A stretch of 64,000 nt of DNA, taken from the NCBI GenBank assembly GCA_017654935.2, contig CM065703.1, positions 43,275,929-43,339,928 on the forward strand, read 5' to 3'. Within the stretch, counting starts at the first letter, position 1. The number at the start of each line of letters is the position of its first letter. Positions 47,276-59,041 of this stretch are shown piece by piece. The notes under the pieces are model-generated. The model was given only the letters and a program-made list of their open reading frames with translations. It made no database searches and was not told where the DNA came from. Position numbers and translations under genes: made by a program. Origin of the DNA: Phymorhynchus buccinoides (lineage: Eukaryota > Mollusca > Gastropoda > Neogastropoda > Raphitomidae).

Positions 47276-47802
47276 GGGGGGAGCTAAAGTGATTATTATA
47301 TCAGAAAGAATAAATCTGTGTCATTTCAGTTCCCGCCAATAGTGTTAAAATGTATGTGTCCATACCATTTGAACATCAGATAACGTTATTGTTTGTGTGT
47401 GTGTGCGTGCGTGCATGCGTGCGTGTGTCATGATAGTATAGCTAAAAGTACATGTCAGGTTCCTCTACCCTCTTCTACCCCCCCCCTCCCCCCATACATG
47501 CAATTTAAACATGAAATATATGTACACTCACATTGTTCCCGTGACCGGTCTTCCATTTATTTATTTGGTATAACAGGCCTTTACCGTTTTCCCTTTACAA
47601 CCTTATTTTCTGTTTAAATAAGCGTATCTGGGCATGATATGTACACAGCATGTCAGTTTGTATATATTTGTTTTTTGTAACTCGGGGGTGACAAGTTTAT
47701 TAGAAGAGCTGGCGCACCTAGTTTATGAGTTGAATGCCTTGGTATGAAATAACATGATGCTGTCATTTAGTCCCGGGAACTAAACGAAAAAATAAAGGGG
47801 GG

Positions 47803-47851
47803 GGGGGGGGTCTCACACACACGCACACACGCACGCGCACACGCACGCACA

Positions 47852-47912
<61 letters not shown>
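47803..47912. repeat. G-run and (CA)n microsatellite (copy B)
   Basis: Longer than in copy A (18481-18563). After it, copy B has a 28-bp direct duplication (TTTTCCATCAAGGCCTGTTC) absent from A. Confidence 0.9.
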
Positions 47913-47917
<5 letters not shown>

Positions 47918-49158
47918 TATATGTATTTCTTTATAATAACATTTTCCATCAAGGCCTGTTCTGAACATTTTCCATCAAGGCCTGTTCTGAACCGTATCGT
48001 TAAACCCCGATTGTTTGGGGCTAATCCCAGCCTACGTGGGATGTTCCATCCCTTATATCTTCCTCTGTCTTTGGGTTATGTATTGTGCATTTGTACATGT
48101 ACAAAATTGGTCACTTCAGTATTGCTTATTTGTGTTCATTTTATACGATTTGTGTGTAACCTAAATGAGAAATCAAGCGGATTGGCTGTCGCTCTTAGCA
48201 TTGCTTCATTTTAGTTGCTATGGTCTTCAATGAGAAATGTACGATGCATGCTGTTTGTATGTGTTGTTTGTGGAGTAAATACATGTAGGATGTTGTTGAC
48301 GTGTTTGATGTTTACTGTGGTGACAGTCCTGAGACAACCATTGCTGCTGACGGGACTGTAAACAATGTAGAATTGAATCAACCTTCCTCTACCAAATCAC
48401 ATTGTAAAGGGAATAAATACTAGTTTCTTAGGCCCCTGGAAAACATCAACCATGCACTGCGTGTGGACGTTGGATAGGACATGTCTGCCCAATATGCAAT
48501 AAACTTTTGACTTTAGTAGACGTCAGTGTTTTGTCTAAGTTTGGCTTTGATTGTTAATTAAGCTGTGCCGTGGCTATTGTATGCATACCTGTTACATTTG
48601 TTTTTTGCTGTCTTTGGTATACAGTGATTTCGATTTTTCTTGCGTGTCTATTGTATTTTTTCCAACACTTTAAAATAAGCATTTGTATTAATTGTGGAAA
48701 AAGCAAACTAAAATACCTCCATAAATCATTTTTTTCTTTAGCTGCAGGGGGACATTAACCCTGTACCTCGGCCTTTCAGGGATTTTTTTCATTTTGTGTA
48801 GTTTCACCCATGGGTGTGTTATTGGCTGATCATGTTTGGTTTTGAGGAGGATGTGCTAGGATGTATTGTTGATGTTTGTTGCTGTACGTAGCGATATTCC
48901 TAAACAGGAACCTAGCAGTCAACGGTAATAGAAAGTAACACCTGAAGTGTAAGAAACGAGGACCGCACAAGCACGGGACGTTTGATTCCTTTTGCAGGCT
49001 TAAGCTTAATCATTGTCATTAATGACTGGATTACACTTTAAAAATGCATTTATTTCTATATACGAATACACTTCTGTCAGACACATGTGAAATGGTTGAG
49101 AATGGATCAGGTGGCAATGTCTGTAAAGCTGGGTTTTGTTTTGTCTTTAAAGTATTGC

Positions 49159-49617
49159 TTTGTTCAGTGGGCAATGGAAATGAGTCGCCCATCCTTTGTT
49201 CAGTGGGCAATGGAAATGAGTCGCCCATCCTTGGCTGTTACCCCCTCAGTATTGCTTTGTTCAGTGGGCAATGGAAATGAGTCGCCCATCCTTGGCTGTT
49301 ACCCCCTCAGTATTGCTTTGTTCAGTGGGCAATGGAAAGGAGTCGCCCATCCTTGGCTGTTACCCCCTCAGTATTGCTTTGTTCAGTGGGCAATGGAAAT
49401 GAGTCGCCCATCCTTGGCTGTTACCCCCTCAGTATTGCTTTGTTCAGTGGGCAATGGAAATGAGTCGCCCATCCTTGGCTGTTACCCCCTCAGTATTGCT
49501 TTGTTCAGTGGGCAATGGAAATGAGTCGCCCATCCTTGGCTGTTACCCCCTCAGTATTGCTTTGTTCAGTGGGCAATGGAAATGAGTCGCCCATCCTTGG
49601 CTATTACCCCCTCAGTG
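49159..49617. repeat. 61-bp minisatellite (copy B)
   Basis: Counterpart of 19789-20248, with eight units. Confidence 0.95.
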
Positions 49618-49707
49618 TGCCTGAAATTCCTGTCTTATTGATGTTTAACGTGGTGACGATGCTGAGCATTTTAAAACTTAGCTAGTTTAACTTCATTCGT
49701 CTTGATT

Positions 49708-49818
49708 TCATTATTGACCATCTGAAGAATGGGATTCTATTCCCCCAGCCACATAGGGTGGTTCATTATTGACCATCTGAAGAATGGGATTCTATCCCCC
49801 CAGCCACATAGGGTGGTT
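49708..49818. repeat. 55-bp direct repeat pair (copy B)
   Basis: Counterpart of 20338-20448. Confidence 0.9.
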
Positions 49819-50289
49819 CTTATAGACTTCTGTCATTACTCCATTTGGTTTGTCAATGTTCTGGCTTGTGTACTCGGTTTGTCGGTGTGTTTTGTGATCT
49901 TTCATTTTCATTTCGTAATGTTCATCCTATGATTATGCTATCAGTTCTCACACTGGTCAAGTGTCCCCAAATGGTAAGATTCACGTTTTGTCTCGTGAAG
50001 GACAACAACTTAATTATGACCACAGTGAGATAAAACCCCGATTGCTTTTGTTTGGTTGGTGTTTTGTGTTTTTTGTTTATTTTGTCATTCATCAGATTAT
50101 CTCCTTTCACCGGAGGAAATGTGAATGTTGCCAAACTTCTTTCCGTCTCAACCTCTCTGTTGTGGTTTGAAGCATGATGATGGCTTTGTGTGGTGACCCC
50201 ACCATTACCAACACCACGGAATTGGTTAGACGACATCCACAGTGTGCCACCCCCAAGGGAAAATAATGGCTGATAACACCTTGTGACCT

Positions 50290-50999
50290 TCCCCTCACCA
50301 AATTATGTGAACCACCCCTTGTGACTTTCACCTGACCACATTATGTGAACCACCCCTTGTGAATTTCACCTGACCACATTATGTGAACCACCCCTTGTGA
50401 CCTTCCCCTGACCACATTATGTGAACCACCCTTTGTGACTTTCACCTGACCACATTATGTGAACCACCCCTCGTGACCTTCACCTGACCACATTATGTGA
50501 ACCACCCCTTGTGACCTTCACCTGACCACATTATGTGAACCACCCCTTGTGACTTTCACCTGACCACATTATGTGAACCACCCCTTGTGACTTTCACCTG
50601 ACCACATTATGTGAACCACCCCTTGTGACCTTCACCTGACCACATTATGTGAACCACCCCTTGTGACCTTCACCTGACCACATGTGAACCACCCTTTGTG
50701 ACTTTCACCTGACCAAATTATGTGAACCACCCCTTATGACCTTCACCTGACCAAATTATGTGAACCACTCCTTGTGACTTTCACCTGACCACATTATGTG
50801 AACCACCCCTCGTGACTTTCACCTGACCAAATTATGTGAACCACCCCTCGTGACTTTCATCTGACCACATGTGAACCACCCTTTGTGACTTTCACCTGAC
50901 CAAATTATGTGAACCACCCCTTGTGACTTTCACCTGACCAACTTATGTGAACCACCCCTCGTGACTTTCACCTGACCAAATTATGTGAACCACCCCTTG
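50290..50999. repeat. 38-bp minisatellite, intact in copy B
   Basis: About 19 units with TTCACCTGACCACATTATG and GTGAACCACCCCTTGTGAC. Some units are shortened at the ATTATG step. This is the array at which copy A is cut by the gap. Confidence 0.95.
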
Positions 51000-51059
51000 T
51001 TCTCGCTTACCTGGCCATAGTTTTTTCATCATTACCTAATCTCATTGTAAGCCTACTTG

Positions 51060-52140
51060 TTTGACAATTACTAACGTTACGTATATATGTGTGGAGGTGT
51101 GAGGTGTTGTGGACGTAGCATCTCTTGTCGCCACTTCAGCGTGTTTTGTCCAAACATTCATCTTGATACGTTGTTACAGATTGTTCTGACGTTAAGATTT
51201 TCTTTCACCAGTACTAATAGTATTATTGCTTCATCTGTGATTACTAATATCTCATGTACGTGGAAATGAGAGGTGTTAGGACGTACCACCTCTTATTGCC
51301 ACTTCAGTTTACCCTAAAGTTTCATCTCTATAGTGTCAAACACTGATCTGACTTTGTTTTGTTTCATCAATACTAATTGGATTATTGCTTGATTTGTGAT
51401 TACTAATATCTCATGTACTTAGAAATGATAGGTGTTTTGGACGCAGCATCTCTTATCGCCACTTCAGTTTACCCTATAGTTTAATCGTAATGTAAAACGC
51501 TAATCTAACGTTATCTTTGGTTTAATCAGTACTAATAATAGTATTATTACTTCATTTACGATTACTAATATATCGTGTACGTGGAAATGAGAGGTGTTTT
51601 GGACGCAGCATCTCTTATCGCCACTTCAGTTTACCCTATAGTTTCATCGTAATGTCAAACACTAATCTAACGTTATGTTTCGTTTCATCAATACTAATTG
51701 TATTATTCATTTACGATTAATAATATCTCGTGTACGTGGAAATGAAAGGTGTTTTGGACGTGCCATCTCTTATCGCTACTTGTTTGATCTAAGGTTTCAT
51801 CTCTATAGTGTCAAACACTGATCTGATGTTTCGTTTCATCAGTACTAATTGCATTATTACTTGATTTATGATTACCAATATCTCATGTACGTGGAAATGA
51901 GAGGTGTTCTGGACGCAGCATCTCTTATCGCCACTTCAGTTCACCCTATAGTTTCATCGTAATATCAAACACTAATCTAACGTTGTTTCGTTTCATCAAT
52001 ACTAATTCTAAATTGCATTATCACTTAATTTATTATTACTAATATCACATACTATGGCAATGAGAGGTGTTTTGGACATTAGCACCCGTCATGTCCACTT
52101 CAGTGTGGCCAGTCTTGTTCCCCATAATATCTTGTTCATT
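51060..52140. repeat. Degenerate macro-repeat, about 160 bp period, seven units
   Basis: Units share GTGGAAATGAGAGGTGTTTT, GGACGCAGCATCTCTTATCG and CCACTTCAGTTTACCC, then AAACACTGATCTGACGTT, then ACTAATATCTCATGTACG. Anchors lie at about 51091, 51260, 51421, 51581, 51736, 51891 and 52056. Divergence between units is high, so the array is old. Confidence 0.9.
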
Positions 52141-53308
52141 GATCTGACGTTATACATGGCCAGTCTGACTTCCCCTTAATACCTTGCTCATTGATCTGAC
52201 GTTGTAGATGACTTCCCCTTAACACCTTGCTCATTGATCTGACGTTGTAGATGACTGTTCCCCCTAATACCTTGCTCAACATTGATCTGACGTTGTAGAT
52301 GACTTCCCCTTAACACCTTGCTCATTGATCTGACGTTATAGATGACTGTTCCCCCTAATACCTTGCTCATTGATCTGACGTTATAGATGACTGTTCCCCC
52401 TAATACCTTGCTCAACATTGATCTGACGTTGTAGATGACTGTTCCCCTTAATACCTTGCTCATTGATCTGACGTGATAGATGACTGTTCCCCTTAATACC
52501 TTGCTCATTGATCTGACGTTATATATGACTGTTCCCCTTAATACCTTGCTTAACATTGATCTGACGTTATAGATGACTGTTCCCCTTAATACCTTGCTCA
52601 ACATTGATCTGACGTTATAGATGACTGTTCCCCTTAATACCTTGCTCAACATTGATCTGACGTTATATATGACTGTTCCCCTTAATACCTTGCTCAACAT
52701 TGATCTGACGTTATAGATGACTGTTCCCCCTAATGCCTTGCTCAACATTGATCTGACGTTATATATGACTGTTCCCCCTAATACCTTGCTCATTGATCTG
52801 ACGTTATATATGACTGTTCCCCCTAATACCTTGCTCAACATTGATCTGACGTTGTAGATGACTGTTCCCCCTAATACCTTGCTCAACATTGATCTGACGC
52901 CTAATACCTTGCTCATTGATCTGACGTTATATATGACTGTTCCCCTTAATACCTTGCTCAACATTGATCTGACGTTATAGATAACTGTTCCCCCTAATAC
53001 CTTGCTCATTGATCTGACGTTGTAGATAACTGTTCCCCTTAATACCTTGCTCAACATTGATCTGACGTTATAGATGACTATTCCCCCTAATACCTTGCTC
53101 AACATTGATCTGACGTTATAGATGACTGTTCCCCTTAATACCTTGCTCAACATTGATCTGACGTTGTAGATGACTATTCCCCCTAATACCTTGCTCATTG
53201 ATCTGACGTTGTAGATGACTTCCCCTTAATACCTTGCTTAACATTGATCTGACGTTGTAGATGACTGTTCCCCTTAATACCTTGCTTAACATTGATCTGA
53301 CGTTATAG
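52141..53308. repeat. 48-bp minisatellite (42-, 45- and 48-bp variants)
   Basis: About 25 units with AACATTGATCTGACGTTAT, AGATGACTGTTCCCC and TTAATACCTTGCTC. Length variants are mostly multiples of three, so a minus-strand frame of 336 codons stays open (52188-53198), repeating Val-Arg-Ser-Met-Leu-Ser-Lys-Val-Leu. The unit word TGATCTGACGTT also occurs in the preceding macro-repeat. Confidence 0.95.
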
Positions 53309-53395
53309 ATGGTCTGTACTGTTATTACTAGCGTCACCAATGAACGTTTGGAAGTGAGGAGTGTCATGGACGTGGTATTTCTAATGTCGCTGGAG

Positions 53396-53640
53396 TACCA
53401 TTGGTCCTGTTCCACTCAATGTCACTCCATGTCTTGCCAAGTTCGTCTGGTATTGCCCTGTGACCCATTCTATCAACACGTACCATTGGTTCTGTTCCAC
53501 TCCATGTCTTGTCAAGTTCATGTGGTATTGTCCTGTGACCCATTCTATCAACACCTACCACTGGTCCTGTTCCACTCCATGTCTTGTCAAGTTCGTCTGG
53601 TATTGCCCTTGTGACCCATTCTATCAACACGTGTGGACAC
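53396..53640. repeat. 75-bp direct repeats, three units
   Basis: Units contain CTGTTCCACTCCATGTCTTG and TGTGACCCATTCTATCAACA. Starts are at 53396, 53482 and 53557. The first is 86 bp because of a short insertion. Confidence 0.9.
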
Positions 53641-53863
53641 GGGAAATGGGTGGGGCGTAACCGTTGCTCGTTTTCCATGTTCATTTAGTTACCTGTCCCT
53701 AAGCTCAAAACAATATATCAAATTTACAAACCTTTCATTTTGATTTTCGAATCTCGATCCAAACTAACATCTCGCTTTTTGTGGCAAGAAGAGGTGCAAT
53801 GGGCGTAGCATTTTGTACTGCCACATGGTATGTTGCATTCTGCTAATGTCACACCCATACATA

Positions 53864-53908
53864 CACACGCGCACGCGCACGCACACACACGCACGCACAC
53901 GCACGCAC

Positions 53909-53970
<62 letters not shown>
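53864..53970. repeat. (CA)n microsatellite
   Basis: An alternating CA and CGCA tract of about 105 bp. Confidence 0.95.
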
Positions 53971-54206
53971 CTATGCACAATAACAGCGTGTTGATGTGGA
54001 AATGAAAGCGTTGTGGACATCAGCATTATGCCATTTTCACTGGAGCAAATCGTTTTATCGTCTCATTCTATCATCAGCTTACATCGTGTTAACCGTAGGA
54101 TTGCACACTGTTCTTGACTCAACGCTATGGCATCCCATGTGTGTCAAAATGAAATGTGGAACAGGCGTTACCTCGGATCATTTTCACTTGTGCATCAAGG
54201 TCCTGA

Positions 54207-55553
54207 TCTTTTATCCTACCTTCCATTCGTCATAGAACTGCACACATGTCTGGTCTTTACAATGTCTAGCATCTTTTATCCTATGTCATTGTATCCTACC
54301 TTCTATTCGTCAGAGAACGGCACACATGTCTGGTCTTTACAATGTCTAGCATCTTTTATCCTATGTCATTGTATCCTACCTTCTATTCGTCAGAGAACTG
54401 CACACATGTCTGGTCTTTACAATGTCTAGCATCTTTTATCCTATGTCATTGTATCCTACCTTCCATTCGTCATAGAACGGCACACATGTCTGGTCTTTAC
54501 AATGTCTAGCATCTTTTATCCTATGTCATTGTATCCTACCTTCTATTCGTCAGAGAACTGCACACATGTCTGGTCTTTACAATGTCTAGCATCTTTTATC
54601 CTATGTCATTGTATCCTACCTTCTATTCGTCAGAGAACTGCACACATGTCTGGTCTTTACAATGTCTAGCATCTTTTATCCTATGTCATTGTATCCTACC
54701 TTCCATTCGTCATAGAACTGCACACATGTCTGGTCTTTACAATGTCTAGCATCTTTTATCCTATGTCATTGTATCCTACCTTCTATTCGTCAGAGAACTG
54801 CACACATGTCTGGTCTTTACAATGTCTAGCATCTTTTATCCTATGTCATTGTATCCTACCTTCTATTCGTCAGAGAACGGCACACATGTCTGGTCTTTAC
54901 AATGTCTAGCATCTTTTATCCTATGTCATTGTATCCTACCTTCCATTCGTCATAGAACTGCACACATGTCTGGTCTTTACAATGTCTAGCATCTTTTATC
55001 CTATGTCATTGTATCCTACCTTCTATTCGTCAGAGAACTGCACACATGTCTGGTCTTTACAATGTCTAGCATCTTTTATCCTATGTCATTGTATCCTACC
55101 TTCTATTCGTCAGAGAACGGCACACATGTCTGGTCTTTACAATGTCTAGCATCTTTTATCCTATGTCATTGTATCCTACCTTCTATTCGTCAGAGAACTG
55201 CACACATGTCTGGTCTTTACAATGTCTAGCATCTTTTATCCTATGTCATTGTATCCTACCTTCCATTCGTCATAGAACTGCACACATGTCTGGTCTTTAC
55301 AATGTCTAGCATCTTTTATCCTATGTCATTGTATCCTACCTTCTATTCGTCAGAGAACTGCACACATGTCTGGTCTTTACAATGTCTAGCATCTTTTATC
55401 CTATGTCATTGTATCCTACCTTCTATTCGTCAGAGAACGGCACACATGTCTGGTCTTTACAATGTCTAGCATCTTTTATCCTATGTCATTGTATCCTACC
55501 TTCTATTCGTCAGAGAACGGCACACATGTCTGGTCTTTACAATGTCTAGCATC
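54207..55553. repeat. 80-bp minisatellite with trimeric higher-order pattern
   Basis: Seventeen units of exactly 80 bp containing CACACATGTCTGGTCTTTAC and AATGTCTAGCATCTTTTATC. Diagnostic sites are TTCC/TTCT, CATAG/CAGAG and AACTG/AACGG. The combination TTCC-CATAG-AACTG recurs every 240 bp over part of the array. Confidence 0.97.
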
Positions 55554-55770
55554 CCACGTCTGTGAGAATGACAACTGCCACTGAACGTTAAGCGGTTGTC
55601 ATTTCCTCTGGAGAGGAAACGTTTGAACTATTGTATCACATTATCGTGTTAAGATCGTTCCATCCTATTATGCCATTATTTTGTGTTATATTATCATAGA
55701 CTTGCACATTTGTTTTTGTCTGCGTAATAGCTAACGGATCCTGCTAAAGTCCCGTGTGTGGGGAAAATGA

Positions 55771-56403
55771 AAAGTCTAATGAATGGAAGGACTTGATCAT
55801 TTGACACTGTAATTGGTATCCTGCTGTTCTAATGAATGGAAGGACTTGATCATTTGACACTGTAATTGGTATCCTGCTGTTCTAATGAATGGAAGGACTT
55901 GATCATTTGACACTGTAATTGGTATCCTGCTGTTCTAATGAATGGAAGGACTTGATCATTTGACACTGTAATTGGTATCCTGCTGTTCTAATGAATGGAA
56001 GGACTTGATCATTTGACAGTGTAATTGTTATCCTGCTGTTCTAATGAATGGAAGGACTTGATCATTTGACAGTGTAATTGGTATCCTGCTGTTCTAATGA
56101 ATGGAAGGACTTGATCATTTGACACTGTAATTGGTATCCTGCTGTTCTAATGAATGGAAGGACTTGATCATTTGACACTGTAATTGGTATCCTGCTGTTC
56201 TAATGAATGGAAGGACTTGATCATTTGACACTGTAATTGGTATCCTGCTGTTCTAATGAATGGAAGGACTTGATCATTTGACACTGTAATTGGTATCCTG
56301 CTGTTCTAATGAATGGAAGGACTTGATCATTTGACACTGTAATTGGTATCCTGCTGTTCTAATGAATGGAAGGACTTGATCATTTGACACTGTAATTGTT
56401 ATC
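55771..56403. repeat. 53-bp minisatellite, twelve units
   Basis: Twelve units of 53 bp with TCTAATGAATGGAAGGACTT and GATCATTTGACACTGTAATT. They are nearly identical, so expansion is recent. It is unrelated in sequence to the 53-bp array at 11110-12486. Confidence 0.97.
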
Positions 56404-57145
56404 CGGTTATTTTATCACCTCTTCCTATTATTTTGCATCGTGTTAACATCGGATTGCAATTTGTTTTCTTGTCTGCACAGTAGCTGACATATCTTATTGT
56501 CTGTGAAAATGAACATTGCAACGGGCGTCACCATTTGTCATTTTCACTTGCGTGAATGTTTAACTGTCAGTTTGTTGGATCATTTTATCCCAGTACAATG
56601 TCACATGCCATTTTCATAGACATGCATTTGTTATCCTTTTTTTTACTGTTTTGTTTTTAACCTGGACTCAATAAATAGAGCAGAATGGCTAACATTTCCA
56701 GCACTGTCTAGAATTATGTGCTATAGGGTACAATAATAAAGGGGTGTCATTATATGAATTGTACTATATTTTTGTGTGCGTTTTCAATGTTTTGAACGTT
56801 GATTTTGTTTGTAAAGTACATACATGTAAGATGTCATTGACGTGTTTGATGTTTACTGTGGTGACAGTCCTGAAAAACCCGCATTAAGCAATGTTAAAAT
56901 ACTATAAATGAAAGAAACGCACGTTTTTCTTGGTCTCGACACAATGATTCACATCCCATGTGCGCGAAAATGCAATGTGTAGGGGATAATAGGCGTTTGA
57001 CCAGATCATTTCTATTTAAGCAACGCAGGTGTCTGTTTGGTTTTGCTCCGTGATTGACTTCCACAGCTATGCAATTTATTAAGCTGACCAATTCTGACCC
57101 TTCTCCGTATACGAGTTCCTTCTTACTATTCTTCTGGGTTGACTC
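56404..57145. other. Spacer, no gene seen
   Basis: Contains two diverged macro-repeat anchors (near 56501 and 56961) and a segment at 56808-56880 similar to 18893-18970. The 86-codon minus frame at 56894-57154 matches nothing I know and overlaps an anchor, so I do not call it a gene. Confidence 0.5.
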
Positions 57146-57845
57146 CAGTCCCAACGCTTGAATTAGTCAGGGTTTTTTCATTGTTACGTAGGCCTACATT
57201 TATCTGTTGTTCTGTAGATATTATGTTTCAATATCTCCCCTCTTTCAGTCCCAACGCTTGAATTAGTCAGGGTTTTTTCATTGTTACGTAGGCCTACATT
57301 TATCTGTTGTTCTGTAGATATTATGTTTCAATATCTCCCCTCTTTCAGTCCCAACGTTTGAATTAGTCAGGGTTTTTTCATTGTTACGTAGGCCTACATT
57401 TATCTGTTGTTCTGTAGATATTATGTTTCGATATCTCCCCTCTTCCAGTCCCAACGTTTGAATTAGTCAGGTTTGTTTTCATTGTTACGTAGGCCTACAT
57501 TTATCTGTCGTTCTGTAGATATTATGTTTCAATATCTCCCCTCTTCCAGTCCCAACGTTTGAATTAGTCAGGTTTGTTTTCATTGTTACGTAGGCCTACA
57601 TTTATCTGTTGTTCTGTAGATATTATGTTTCGATATCTCCCCTCTTCCAGTCCCAACGTTTGAATTAGTCAGGTTTGTTTTCATTGTTACGTAGGCCTAC
57701 ATTTATCTGTTCTGTAGAAATTATGTTTCGATATCTCCCCTCTTCTAGTCCCAACGTTTGAATTAGTCAGGGTTTTTTCCTTGTTACGTAGGCCTACATT
57801 TATCTGTTCTGTAGAAATTATGTTTTGATATCTCCCCTCTTCCCT
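57146..57845. repeat. 100-bp minisatellite, seven units
   Basis: Units begin CAGTCCCAACG and contain GTTACGTAGGCCTACATTTA and ATATCTCCCCTCTT. Successive units drift from CGCTTG to CGTTTG and from GTTTTTTC to TTTGTTTTC. Confidence 0.95.
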
Positions 57846-57847
57846 AA

Positions 57848-57998
57848 AGGGCCAGCCACAAGTCAGCTAAAATCGTACGACTGTGCGATACGATTCGATC
57901 ACGTGATCTCGAAGCGCTAATCACATTTGTTCTTGGAGACCACGTGATCGAATCGTATCGTACAGCCGTACGATGTTGGTGGACGTGTGGCTGGCCCT
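57848..57998. mobile_element. PIF/Harbinger-like MITE, 151 bp, copy 1
   Basis: The terminal inverted repeats are AGGGCCAGCCACA with matching CCCT ending. Inner arms contain CGATACGATTCGATCACGTG and its complement. TAA duplications flank it at 57845-57847 and 57999-58001. It has no coding capacity. A second member lies at 59843-59991. Confidence 0.75.
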
Positions 57999-58001
57999 TA
58001 A

Positions 58002-58859
58002 CACAGATCATCGGTTTCTGATATACACTGTATCCATGACATTATCTGTGAATTGGTGAAGGAAGGCTTGTTGGTCACTTTTGCCGATGTAAAACAGTAA
58101 AGGAGTGTTTTGTTTTACCTTCTCTTTACCGAGGACATTTCGTTTTCTGTAATTTGCAGCAGTAAAGGTAGTATTTTGACTCCGATGTCGTTCATTTTTA
58201 TTTATAATAATAATAACTCTTATATAGCGCCGTTGTCCTGGCGCAGCAGGACTCACAGCGCTTTACAAAAAACATACATACAATAATCATGAAAGAAAAA
58301 ACAACATAATTATACCCAAAAAAAGGAAACACAAAGTCTTATAAAAGATTGATTTTCTAACAATTGTATACACTTAGTGTATTCATTTGTTTATCCGTCT
58401 CAATATGCATTTGGAATGCCTGGCACATTTTGCAAACAGTTTTGTGCGTCAGGATTTCTCTGCTGCAAGTTTACTTTCAAGTGGGAATAACGAAGTGTTA
58501 GAACCGATCCATGTTGTTGTTGTTGTTGTTGTTGTTGTTCGGTTTCAAGCTAGAGAAGAAATAGCAATTTTGGTGGTGGTGATATTGGCAAAATGGGTGT
58601 TACTTTATTGAATTCTGGGTAAGAACGAGTGGTGCAAGGAAACATGTCTGGAAGATTAAGTAGTAGCTATTATTTTTAAATACTAGTTTATAAAGTTTGT
58701 GTTTCATTTCTTTACGAACCTTGGTTGCTGCATTTTGAACGCGATTCGTCAAAACAACTGGTTTTGGTTTGTTTGTAGAGTGAATATGGATAATAGGTCG
58801 GTCGGTTTGTCTTGACATATTCATCCTAAACACAACAATCGGTTGTGGCACATCAGTTC
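58002..58859. other. Spacer with LINE/SINE tail and (GTT)n
   Basis: No gene recognised. Holds the tail fragment at 58201-58270 and a (GTT)n run at about 58512-58538. Confidence 0.5.
58201..58270 (-). mobile_element. Retroposon tail with AGCGC hairpin and (TTA)n
   Basis: On the minus strand the segment reads TTGTAAAGCGCT, a short loop, GGCGCTATATAAGAG and then TTATTATTATTA. This arrangement, an AGCGC/GCGCT stem followed by a TTA-repeat tail, is a widespread 3' end of retroposons in marine invertebrates as I recall. No body is recognisable upstream. Confidence 0.5.
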
Positions 58860-58992
<133 letters not shown>

Positions 58993-59041
58993 CACGCACA
59001 CACACTCATTTAAACACCCCCTTCGCACACTGGCACACATT

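Larger units (their letters stand above)
28368..50369 (+). repeat. Large direct duplication, copy B
   Basis: Partner of 1-21000. From about 33.5 kb onward it differs from copy A by scattered substitutions, microsatellite length changes and array-unit gains, a pattern like two haplotypes. From 28.37 to 33.5 kb the copies differ by frequent 1-2 base indels, many at homopolymers. Copy B has 74-bp units that A lacks and a run of A and T bases at 29938-30018 with no counterpart in A. Confidence 0.95.

Noticed and set aside
56894..57154. 86-codon minus-strand frame as a gene
   Set aside because: No recognisable similarity, no splice or promoter context, and it overlaps a macro-repeat anchor and the first unit of the 100-bp array.
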